Assembly: GCA_035551455.1 (NCBI GenBank)
Contig: DASZMZ010000061.1
Coordinates: 1-6,275, forward strand
Length of the DNA stretch: 6,275 bases
DNA from: Sulfopaludibacter sp035551455
GTDB taxonomy: Bacteria; Acidobacteriota; Terriglobia; Bryobacterales; Bryobacteraceae
Reading direction: 5' to 3'
Position numbers and translations under genes: made by a program. Below, piece by piece: positions 1 through 6,161 of the stretch (the stretch's first letter is position 1; every line of letters begins with the position of its first letter). Below the pieces are notes generated by a model. That model searched no databases and had not been told where the DNA came from. It saw only the letters and a program-made list of their open reading frames with translations.

Positions 1-1253
1 TTGCCGATGTACATCGCGACGAACTGCGCGTTCGGCTGGGACGGATTGAGTGGAGTCCCCGTGGTATCGCTCGGCTCCAGCAGAAATTGGCGGAAGCCCA
101 GCACGGTCATGGTGGCCGTGATATTCGATGCCAGCGCGTCCACCACCGGCACGGTGAAGATGCGGCGTCCGTTGCCGCTGTACGCGGTGTAATCGTCCGC
201 CTGCCCGGTGAGCACGTCGGTGTCCGGCTGGTAGATCGCGGAGAGGTCCGTGAAGTCCGTCACCAGCGTGGTGCAGACGCCGTTCGGGTCGGTATTGTCC
301 TGGCGCGTCTGCAGTCCGCACAGGGCCTGATGGACGCTGGCGGGCGCCGAGAGTGTACAACTCGCCGGCACTGCCGATACCCACAGAGTTTCAGCTGCGT
401 CGTTGATTCCGACGCAGGCCAGCGGCACCGCCGAGCCCGTGGGATTCGGATTGGCCGACGCCACCATGCCGCCGGCGAAATCGCGATACAGTTGCTGCGT
501 CTCGTCCAGGTTTCCGTTGTTGGTGTCGTACCGGTTCACGAAGACGTACGGCATGCGCAGCGTCCCGGCGACCGGGTTCGGCTGCACTCCGTTGCAACTG
601 AAATTGAACGTGTAGAGCTGGCCCACGGTAAGGCCGAAGTTTACTGTGTCGGCGAGCGTGCCGTCCTGATTGGCGATGGCGAAGGGCTCGATATTGCAAG
701 CCGTACAGAGCGGGGTGCTGATGCCGGCCACCGCCTGCGCCGCCACGCTGGTCTTACGCGATTCGCCGCCGGGCAGCAGGGAGAAGAACAGCAGCGGCGC
801 ATCGGCCTGCACGCTCACCTGGACATAGCGCGCCGTGGTGCCGTCCGCCTGCGTGGCGCCGCCGCCGGCCGAAGCCACAACATCCGCCATGCTGGCGAAG
901 AAGGCCGGAGGATTCACGGTGCTCGAAAGATTGCCGGACGATTGGCCGATCACGATGGAGCCGAAATTATAGGTGTTGGCGGCGCCGTTGGAATTGTCGA
1001 GCGACGTCTGGGCAATGGTGGTCGCGTTGCCCAGCGAATTGACCGTGCCGAGCAACTGCTGCGCGGCGGCCAGCGCCATGGTGTTCGCCGCCTGGTTGAG
1101 CTCGCCGCGAATCAAGTAGAGACGGCCGAGATCAATGGCGAAGCCCATCAGTCCGAACAGGACCGGCACCATGATGACGAGCAACTGGAGGCTGATGGCG
1201 CCGGCGCTGCGGCGGCCGCTTGGCCTACTACTGCTTGGGGATTTGCTGGCCAC
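1..1253 (-). CDS. Tad-domain (TadE/TadG-like) pilus assembly protein, 3' end outside window
   Basis: Partial gene: 417 codons are visible and the frame is still open at the left edge. The N-terminus fits the putative Flp pilus-assembly TadE/G-like family: a basic stretch (GRRSAGAISL, about residues 13-22), a membrane segment at about 20-40, then DLGRLYLIRGELNQAAN (41-57) and an Ala-rich helix. The remaining ~350 residues are a predicted exported domain rich in Asn, Thr, Gly and Ala, with seven cysteines including a CxxC at 183-186 (LCTACNIEPF). I see no DxSxS-type MIDAS motif, so this is not a classic von Willebrand TadG. The start is GTG at 1253, because an in-frame stop lies two codons upstream (1260-1262) and the first ATG falls inside the membrane segment. 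It overlaps the secretin gene by 26 bases; an AGGA sits only 4 bases before GTG, so the site looks weak and coupled. Likely role (inference): minor pilin-like or surface component of the Tad machine, anchored in the inner membrane until assembly. Confidence 0.85.
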   Translation of the reverse strand, partial: MASKSPSSSRPSGRRSAGAISLQLLVIMVPVLFGLMGFAIDLGRLYLIRGELNQAANTMALAAAQQLLGTVNSLGNATTIAQTSLDNSNGAANTYNFGSIVIGQSSGNLSSTVNPPAFFASMADVVASAGGGATQADGTTARYVQVSVQADAPLLFFSLLPGGESRKTSVAAQAVAGISTPLCTACNIEPFAIANQDGTLADTVNFGLTVGQLYTFNFSCNGVQPNPVAGTLRMPYVFVNRYDTNNGNLDETQQLYRDFAGGMVASANPNPTGSAVPLACVGINDAAETLWVSAVPASCTLSAPASVHQALCGLQTRQDNTDPNGVCTTLVTDFTDLSAIYQPDTDVLTGQADDYTAYSGNGRRIFTVPVVDALASNITATMTVLGFRQFLLEPSDTTGTPLNPSQPNAQFVAMYIG

Positions 1254-2634
1254 GGGGTCCTACAAACTCCGGCTGGTTGACCGGAGGATTCTTGTCCTTC
1301 TTTTTTCCCTTGGCCTTCTCCTGTGGCACGGTAGGGAGAAACGTTTCGGGCATATCCGGCAGCTTGGCCTTCTCTTCGGAAGTCAGCGGCCGGACGAAGT
1401 GAGGTGTGATCACCACGAGTAGTTCATCCGTCGATTTCTGCGTGCTCCTGCTGCTGAAAAAGCGGCCGATGATGGGCAGGTTGCCGATGCCCGGGAACTT
1501 GTCCACGGTCTCCTGCACGCGATTGTCGATCAGTCCCGCGATGGCGAAACTCTCGCCGTCCTTCAGGAGCACTTCGGTCTCCACACGGCGCTGGGAAATG
1601 GCGGGGATCAGGAAGCCTTGCAGCGTCACGGCATTCGCAAAATCCAGCGAGCTCACTTCCGGCGCGACCTTTAAATCGATAGCGCCCGACGATGTGATGG
1701 TGGGCGTAAAGTCCAGCTTCACACCGAACGGCTTGAACTGTACGGTGACTACCGGCGCGGTGGCGCCGCCGGTGGGAGTGGTTGTGATGGTGGGGAACGG
1801 GAATTGGCCGCCCGCCAGGAAACTGGCGTCCTTGCCTTCGAGCGCCATCAGATTCGGCTCGGCCAGAATCTGTAGCAGGTTGCGCTCCTGGAGCGCCTTA
1901 ATGGTGGCGCCCACATTCAGGTCGGGACGAAATGCGAAGAGATTCAGGAGGTCCGAAAAATTCACGGTGGACGCGGCATTGGCGGGCTGAAGCGCGCTAA
2001 AGCGGGGCGCCGGAAACTGCTCCGTGCTGAGCGAACCGATGGCTTTGGGGTTCGTGCTGAACAGGTTGAAGCCGATTTGCGAGAGCGCCACGCGGTCCAC
2101 CGCGGCGAACTTCACCTGCAGCAGAATCTGGCGCAACTCGGCGGGCGGAGGCACCTGCAGCAGATTGATCACGCTCTTGCTGCGCGATTGCGCGAGTCCG
2201 GCGAGGCGCTTGGATTCTTCCGCGCTCTTCACTGCGCCGGTCAGCACGATGGTCTCCGCGTTGCCACTGACGCCGATCGCGCTGGCGCCGGCGCTTTCTC
2301 GCAGGGTCTTGGTGAACAACTCCCAATCGCTGTTGTCCTTGGTGACGACGACTTCGTACTGGACCGGGTCGCTGCCGCTCTCCCAAACCACCACGGTGGT
2401 GGTGCCAACGCCCTTGGCGTTCACCATGACTTCACGCGGCGAAACCACGATGGCGTCGGCGATCTTCGGCTCGGAAACCACCAGGGTGGTGATGTCCCGC
2501 TGAAACTGCAGCAGGTGTCCGCGGCCTTCGATGAGTGTGAGTTCGTGGCCTTTGCCGGTTTGCGCCGAGGCCAGAGGGCCGGCGAGCGAGCAGGCGGCGA
2601 GCGCCGCCAGGCAACTCCACGTCGCACTTCTCAT
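1228..2634 (-). CDS. cpaC: Tad/Flp pilus outer-membrane secretin CpaC/RcpA
   Basis: 468 residues, full length for the family. A Sec signal peptide is seen at about 1-24 (cleavage near ASA/Q). The N-terminal secretin-associated domain (pilN/BON-like, about 30-165) contains the family's LxxGRGHLLQF and VSEPKIADAIVVSPREVMVNAKGVG-like features at 35-77, with a BON-like part at 103-160. The secretin core is at about 165-415, with AEPNLMALEGKDASFLAGG (258-276), QFKPFGVKLDFTPTI (299-313) and the hallmark FPGIGNLPIIGRFFSS (380-395), ending in ELLVVITPHFV (404-414). In Tad systems this protein forms the multimeric outer-membrane channel through which the pilus passes. After the core there is a Lys/Pro-rich tail (about 437-468). 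ATG 2634 overlaps the cpaB stop as ATGA, with AGGA 9 bases upstream. A LAAC tetrapeptide at 12-15 could be read as a lipobox, but the hydrophobic stretch before it is short and ordinary cleavage after residue 24 seems likelier. Confidence 0.95.
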   Translation of the reverse strand: MRSATWSCLAALAACSLAGPLASAQTGKGHELTLIEGRGHLLQFQRDITTLVVSEPKIADAIVVSPREVMVNAKGVGTTTVVVWESGSDPVQYEVVVTKDNSDWELFTKTLRESAGASAIGVSGNAETIVLTGAVKSAEESKRLAGLAQSRSKSVINLLQVPPPAELRQILLQVKFAAVDRVALSQIGFNLFSTNPKAIGSLSTEQFPAPRFSALQPANAASTVNFSDLLNLFAFRPDLNVGATIKALQERNLLQILAEPNLMALEGKDASFLAGGQFPFPTITTTPTGGATAPVVTVQFKPFGVKLDFTPTITSSGAIDLKVAPEVSSLDFANAVTLQGFLIPAISQRRVETEVLLKDGESFAIAGLIDNRVQETVDKFPGIGNLPIIGRFFSSRSTQKSTDELLVVITPHFVRPLTSEEKAKLPDMPETFLPTVPQEKAKGKKKDKNPPVNQPEFVGPRGQQIPKQ

Positions 2635-3497
2635 CGAAACGATTCCTGAACGTGCTTATCGCCGCGGTAAACGTCGACCACGGCGCGCGGCTTGGGCGGC
2701 TCTTTGGGCGCTTCTTTCTTGGCCGTGAGCGCCTTCCAGGTCTGATCGTCGCCCACGCTGCCGCGCTTCTTGCGCGACTTTTCGATGCGGTCGGTCAGCG
2801 TCGGGTCGAGCACTTCGGTGGTGATGGGTCCAGTGGCCTCGGCGCGCGAGTTGTCGGTGGGGTTGCGCAGCGAGAGGCTGATGCGGCCCTCGTTCTTGGC
2901 CAGTTCGAGTTTCTGGGCATCCTCGGGCGCGAGCACGAGCGTCACCACAGGCGACCGTTGCGCGCGGGGATCCACCGGCGTACCGGTAGGATTCAGGCGT
3001 CCGACCGAGAGCACTCTCACGTTCTGGAGGATGGTGGAAGTGCTGGCCTCGGTCATGGTGCCGGGCCGCGTGAAGAGGACGTCGACGCGCGAATTGGGCT
3101 GGATGAGTCCGGCTACGCCGCTCTGATCGGTAATCTGGACGGCCACGGCGCGGTAGCCCGGGTCGATGGTGGAAGAGAGTCCCTCGACGGTAGTGGTGCC
3201 GGAGAGCTTGGCGGCGAGGAGCGGCTCGTTGGCCTGGAAGGGGAACAGGACCACGCGATTGACGGCGTCGCTGGTCTTCAGCACGACGCCTTTGGGCGCG
3301 TCCTTTTCCAGATAGCTGGCGAGTTTCAGGTCGCCGGGCCGCAAGAGCGCGCCGAGCGGCATATCGCGAGCGGCCACCACCACGCGTACCTGTTTATCGG
3401 CCCTCGGCGCGACGGCGGTGGCGTATACAAACCAGGTCAGCAGGGCCGCGGATACCCAACAGGCGCCGAAAATGAGAAGCTTCTTCTGACGATCCAT
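2631..3497 (-). CDS. cpaB: Flp pilus assembly protein CpaB/RcpC
   Basis: 288 residues, typical of the family. One N-terminal membrane anchor (about 7-29, FGACWVSAALLTWFVYATAV) follows a short basic start, leaving the rest in the periplasm. A SAF-type domain covers about 37-98 (VRVVVAARDMPLGALLRPGDL), followed by the RcpC/CpaB domain at about 105-225 (LSSTIDPGYRAVAVQI, GLIQPNSRVDVLFTRPG, TILQNVRVLSVGR, VTLVLAPEDAQKLELAKNEGRISLSLRNP). The C-terminal part (about 235-288) is charged and Pro/Lys-rich, ending in VDVYRGDKHVQ. In Tad systems CpaB/RcpC works with the secretin, possibly contacting peptidoglycan or gating the channel; its exact role is unsettled. The stop overlaps the cpaC ATG (ATGA at 2631-2634), as expected for stoichiometric partners. 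The start ATG at 3497 has GGGG five bases upstream. It is the only gene in the window preceded by a real spacer (45 bp). Confidence 0.95.
   Translation of the reverse strand: MDRQKKLLIFGACWVSAALLTWFVYATAVAPRADKQVRVVVAARDMPLGALLRPGDLKLASYLEKDAPKGVVLKTSDAVNRVVLFPFQANEPLLAAKLSGTTTVEGLSSTIDPGYRAVAVQITDQSGVAGLIQPNSRVDVLFTRPGTMTEASTSTILQNVRVLSVGRLNPTGTPVDPRAQRSPVVTLVLAPEDAQKLELAKNEGRISLSLRNPTDNSRAEATGPITTEVLDPTLTDRIEKSRKKRGSVGDDQTWKALTAKKEAPKEPPKPRAVVDVYRGDKHVQESFR
2644..2647 (-). promoter_or_regulatory. Ribosome binding site of cpaC
   Basis: AGGA on the minus strand, 9 bases before the cpaC ATG and inside the last codons of cpaB. It supports the ATG at 2634 as the start despite the 4-base overlap with cpaB. 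Confidence 0.6.
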
Positions 3498-3542
3498 TCA
3501 AACCCCACAACCGATGTTATGTTGTAACACAGCATACAGTAT
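3498..3542 (-). promoter_or_regulatory. AT-rich spacer upstream of cpaB with small inverted repeat
   Basis: This 45-bp gap between the membrane protein gene and cpaB is the largest non-coding stretch in the window. It is about 40% G+C by hand count, clearly lower than the GC-rich genes around it. It holds a TGTTA-N5-TAACA inverted repeat (3515-3529). A poor sigma-70-like pair can be drawn on the minus strand (TTTACT at 3567-3562 and TTAAAT at 3546-3541, 15-base spacing), and a TATGCT (3536-3531) has no acceptable -35. None is convincing. It could be an internal promoter or operator for cpaB-cpaC-Tad gene, or simply a relaxed spacer. Confidence 0.25.
3503..3506 (-). promoter_or_regulatory. Probable ribosome binding site of cpaB
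   Basis: GTGGGG on the minus strand ends 5 bases before the cpaB ATG. It is G-rich rather than a full AGGAGG, but the spacing is good and no better start exists nearby. Confidence 0.45.
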
Positions 3543-4994
3543 TTAAGTTCCGTTATCCGCCAGTAAAACGGCGGCCGGGCCAGTATAAATCCGACGCCAT
3601 CCGATCTGCTCCAGCGCGGCGATGAGCGGCGAATCCACGGGCAGCAGCGCGTGGGTGAAATGGAAGCCGTCCCACCATGTTCGCCAGCCCGGTTTCACCT
3701 GCATCGCGCGGCTGTACTGCTTCAGAAACTCGGCCCCATACAAATCGCTGCGGCCGTCGAAGAAGACGGGGAAGCGGCCTGCCGACCGGTAGATCAGGTA
3801 GCCGCCGTACTTATCCGGCGCGAAGAGGCGCGCGGCCGGCGGAATATGGGCGTAGGCGGCGACCGGAAACTGATCCGGCGCGAAGCCGGTGGCGGCACGA
3901 ATGGCAGGCGTCCGCAGCAGGCCGAAAGAGGCCAGCAGGAGTAGCGGAGCCCAGGCCAAGCCCGACTGGCGCGCGTCGATGGCCCGCAAACGGGCAGAGT
4001 AGGCCAGAAATTCGGGCAGGCGGCCGGCGTTTTTCAGCGCCTCGGTGAAAGCCGCGTTGGCGAGCGGCAGCAACAGCAGAGCGTCGAGGGGCAGGACGCG
4101 CGCCGAGCGGAGGGCCAGCGCGGTAAACACCACCGCCATCAGGAAACGCTCCACACGGCCCTGGAGCAGCGACACTGCTCCGCCCATTATGCCGAGAATC
4201 AGCGCGGCGATGATTTGACCCGAGCCGTCCGCATGAAAGTTGAACGACTGGTACTCGCCGATGTGCGCCAGCAGGCGGGTATCGGTGAGGTATCGCCAGA
4301 CGTGGAGGTACAGCGACGCGCCGTAGGGATTCGCCAGCGGCGCGACGCAGGCGATTGCCGCGGCCCACGCGAGCGGCCGCGATCGCCTGCCCGCCGCGTA
4401 GAGAAATGCGATCACCGCACCGAAGAAAAAACTGGCATGCAGGTTGGCCCACAATGCGGTGTAGAGCGCCACCGCCAGAGCCTCGCGCCAGGTGAAGGGG
4501 CCGCGGCGCCGCTCGCAGTAAAACAGCGCGCCCAGAAAGAACAGCCAACTGAAGACGTGCGGGCGCGCCAGCCAGTGAATGTTGCAGGTGGAAAGCAGCA
4601 GCGACGCCATCAGGCAAGCGCCGAAAAAGTTGCCGCCGAGCGCCCAGTGGAGCCGGAACCACAGCCAGACTCCGGCGGCGATGGCAGCGGCGTAGAGCAG
4701 CGCCACGCCGGTCAAGCCCGACCAGCGGTGGGCCAGTCCGGCGGCCACATCGGCGGCCCATTCCCAGGCGAACCAAGGCTGACCGGGGCGGGTGAACGAG
4801 TAGGGATCGGTATGCGGCAATCGCCCGGTGAGCGCGATGGTTTCCCCGTTGCGGATGTGCCAGCCCGCATCGGAATCGCGGAAAAGCTTCTGGTAGCCCT
4901 GGAAAAGAAAAAGGCAGTAGAAGAGCGTTACCGACGCGGCCACTAAAGCCACATCGGGCAAAAAGAGTCGCGCGAAATTCCTGCCCGGTTGCAC
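3543..4994 (-). CDS. Polytopic membrane protein, GT-C glycosyltransferase-like, of unknown function
   Basis: 483 residues with roughly 10-12 hydrophobic segments: the first at about 13-33, most of the others between 95 and 320, and the last at about 345-361. A soluble C-terminal domain (about 365-483) follows. The loop after the first membrane segment reads FRDSDAGWHIRNGE (38-51), then GRLPHTDPYSFTRPGQPWFAWEW (57-79). An acidic residue in the first outer loop (Asp40 or Asp42 here) is where GT-C enzymes keep their catalytic base, so a lipid-linked-sugar glycosyltransferase of broad GT39/PMT type is plausible. Other notable motifs are WLARPHVFSWLF (141-152), ANPYG (221-225) and FFDGRSDLYG (411-420). 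I know this architecture only as an uncharacterised bacterial family; no activity is established. It is not a core Tad protein. The start is taken as GTG 4994, 7 bases after the pilin stop; no Shine-Dalgarno is seen at normal spacing, so the start is uncertain by some residues. The position next to the pilin suggests pilin or surface modification (inference). Confidence 0.8.
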   Translation of the reverse strand: MQPGRNFARLFLPDVALVAASVTLFYCLFLFQGYQKLFRDSDAGWHIRNGETIALTGRLPHTDPYSFTRPGQPWFAWEWAADVAAGLAHRWSGLTGVALLYAAAIAAGVWLWFRLHWALGGNFFGACLMASLLLSTCNIHWLARPHVFSWLFFLGALFYCERRRGPFTWREALAVALYTALWANLHASFFFGAVIAFLYAAGRRSRPLAWAAAIACVAPLANPYGASLYLHVWRYLTDTRLLAHIGEYQSFNFHADGSGQIIAALILGIMGGAVSLLQGRVERFLMAVVFTALALRSARVLPLDALLLLPLANAAFTEALKNAGRLPEFLAYSARLRAIDARQSGLAWAPLLLLASFGLLRTPAIRAATGFAPDQFPVAAYAHIPPAARLFAPDKYGGYLIYRSAGRFPVFFDGRSDLYGAEFLKQYSRAMQVKPGWRTWWDGFHFTHALLPVDSPLIAALEQIGWRRIYTGPAAVLLADNGT

Positions 4995-5001
4995 CTGCCA
5001 G

Positions 5002-5187
5002 CTATGCGCCGGGTGTTCCGATACTGGCGAGGTCGCCCGTCATGCTCTGGTACAGGCTGACGATGCCCTGTGAGAGCTGATTGACGGTGGTGATCAACGC
5101 CAGCCCGACGGCGGCCACGATCAGTGCGTACTCCACCAGGTCCTGGCCCTGCTCGTCCAGAAGAAAACTTGCCACGAATGGTTTCAT
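5002..5187 (-). CDS. flp: Flp/Fap-type major pilin prepilin
   Basis: 61 residues, the usual size of Flp pilins. A 14-residue leader with a basic start (MKPF) and acidic DEQG end precedes the class III prepilin site: G14/QDLVEYALIVAAVG, placing Glu at +5 and Tyr at +6, the Glu-Tyr pair that defines Flp pilins. Cleavage after Gly14 by a TadV/CpaA-type peptidase would leave a 47-residue mature pilin: a hydrophobic helix (about 20-35) and a short polar tail (NQLSQGIVSLYQSMTGDLASIGTPGA region, 36-61) without cysteines. It is polymerised into the Flp fibre. The ATG overlaps the stop of the TPR gene (ATGA, 5184-5187) and is preceded by a good GAGAGGG. No non-coding space exists in front of it for a private promoter, which is odd for a protein needed in large amounts. 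The peptidase is not encoded in this window. Confidence 0.96.
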   Translation of the reverse strand: MKPFVASFLLDEQGQDLVEYALIVAAVGLALITTVNQLSQGIVSLYQSMTGDLASIGTPGA

Positions 5188-6161
5188 TGTCCCTCTCTAC
5201 TCGTTTCCGGTTTCGATTCGTCCAGCGGCCCTACAAACAGGCGCAGAAATCCGGCCTTCCACCGTTCCCATCCGGTTTTCATTGAGGCGGAAGGCATGGT
5301 TGCGGCGCTCCCGTCCAAACGGGAGACCAGTTCCAGGTTCTTGAGCGCTGCCGGGTGAGCCCTATTATAGCCGAGCGCAATCTGGAGTTCCTTGCGGGCT
5401 TCCGGGTAATTTCCCTTCTGGATCAGCACCGCTGCGAGGTTATTGTGCGCGGAGGCCGGATCGCTCGACAATTGCCAGCTTGCCACGGCCTGCTGATTGG
5501 AATTCTGGTCGGCCAGCGCCAGTCCCAGGTTGTTGCGGGCGACTTCGGATGACGGATTCAGGCGCAGGGCTTCGCGGAATTCGGCGGCCGCGGCGTCGGG
5601 CTTCTTCTGCATCAGCAGGTTGTACCCGAGGTTGTTGTGCAGGTAGTCCTGGGCGGGGGCGAGGTCGAGGGCCTTGCGATGGGCCGGCTCTCCGCTGGTC
5701 CACTGACCGGTCTCGTCGTTCAGAATGCCAATCCAGGAAGAGTAGGCGGGGGTGGTTTGCGGATGCGCCGCGAGGAAATCGTTCAGCGAGGCGATGGCCT
5801 CGGGCCGCTGATTCAGGTCGCGCAAGGCGCTGACGAGTGCGAGTTCCACTTCGCCGGAGGCGGGGAAGCGGGCAGCGGTGAGACGGCACATTTCGAGGGC
5901 CACGTCGGGATAGCCGCGCTGTTGGTAGGCCTTAGCGAGTTCCAGCCGGGCGGGCACGGAATCGGGCTCGGCTGCCACGCGCTCCCGAAGAAGGCGGAGC
6001 GGGTAGTCGCCATCGCCGGCGTCCTGGGCATTGCGGATCTGGCGATCGAAGGCGCTGATGGGGGCGGCGGCGGGTGGGGCCGGGGACCTGGCAGTGCGGG
6101 TACGCTGGGCGCAACCGGCCGCGGACAGGAGGACGATTGCGATGGCCGCCAGAAGCTTCAT
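5184..6161 (-). CDS. TPR-repeat lipoprotein, TadD-like
   Basis: 325 residues from ATG 6161. The N-terminus is a lipoprotein signal (MKLLAAIAIVLLSAAGC) with Cys17 as the lipidated residue, followed by an Ala/Pro/Arg-rich linker to about 35. The rest is a helical repeat array: TPR-like units at about 68-101, 103-134, 138-170, 173-203 (HNNLGYNLLMQKKPDAAAAE, then FREALRLNP), 204-236 and 237-270 (HNNLAAVLIQKGNYPEARKE), then a basic/aromatic tail (MKTGWERWKAGFLRLFVGPL, 294-313). In Tad systems TadD is a TPR lipoprotein needed for pilus biogenesis, probably for secretin assembly; the same role is inferred here from architecture and position. An upstream in-frame GTG at 6263 would add 34 residues, but that extension overlaps the upstream gene and hides the lipoprotein signal, so ATG 6161 is preferred. 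It overlaps the upstream stop by 4 bases (ATGA) and the pilin start by 4 bases. The Shine-Dalgarno is weak (AAAGAG about 11 bases away), consistent with coupled translation. Confidence 0.88.
   Translation of the reverse strand: MKLLAAIAIVLLSAAGCAQRTRTARSPAPPAAAPISAFDRQIRNAQDAGDGDYPLRLLRERVAAEPDSVPARLELAKAYQQRGYPDVALEMCRLTAARFPASGEVELALVSALRDLNQRPEAIASLNDFLAAHPQTTPAYSSWIGILNDETGQWTSGEPAHRKALDLAPAQDYLHNNLGYNLLMQKKPDAAAAEFREALRLNPSSEVARNNLGLALADQNSNQQAVASWQLSSDPASAHNNLAAVLIQKGNYPEARKELQIALGYNRAHPAALKNLELVSRLDGSAATMPSASMKTGWERWKAGFLRLFVGPLDESKPETSREGQ
5191..5197 (-). promoter_or_regulatory. Ribosome binding site of flp pilin
   Basis: GAGAGGG on the minus strand, 3 bases before the pilin ATG at 5187 and inside the last codons of the TPR gene. 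It is the strongest purine-rich site in the window and supports high translation of the pilin despite the overlapping stop codon. Confidence 0.6.

Noticed and set aside
87..1280. Long plus-strand open frame of about 397 codons
   Set aside because: It is antisense to the Tad-domain gene, with Arg/Gly/His-rich low-information sequence and no recognisable domain. The minus-strand frame has a clear family match.
2590..2601. LAAC lipobox in the secretin leader
   Set aside because: The hydrophobic stretch before Cys15 is short, and a standard signal peptidase I site follows near residue 24. A TPR lipoprotein that could serve the secretin is encoded nearby.
2652..3527. Plus-strand open frame of about 291 codons
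   Set aside because: It is antisense to nearly the whole of cpaB. GC-rich third positions commonly create such shadows; the protein is Gly/Arg/His-rich without motifs.
3531..3567. Sigma-70-type promoter before cpaB
   Set aside because: The candidate -10 and -35 elements match the consensus poorly and have unsuitable spacing. It is kept only as a low-confidence regulatory spacer.
4215..4946. Plus-strand open frame of about 243 codons
   Set aside because: It is antisense to the membrane protein gene. Its composition (Arg, Gln, Glu, Gly) looks like a reverse reading of hydrophobic codons.
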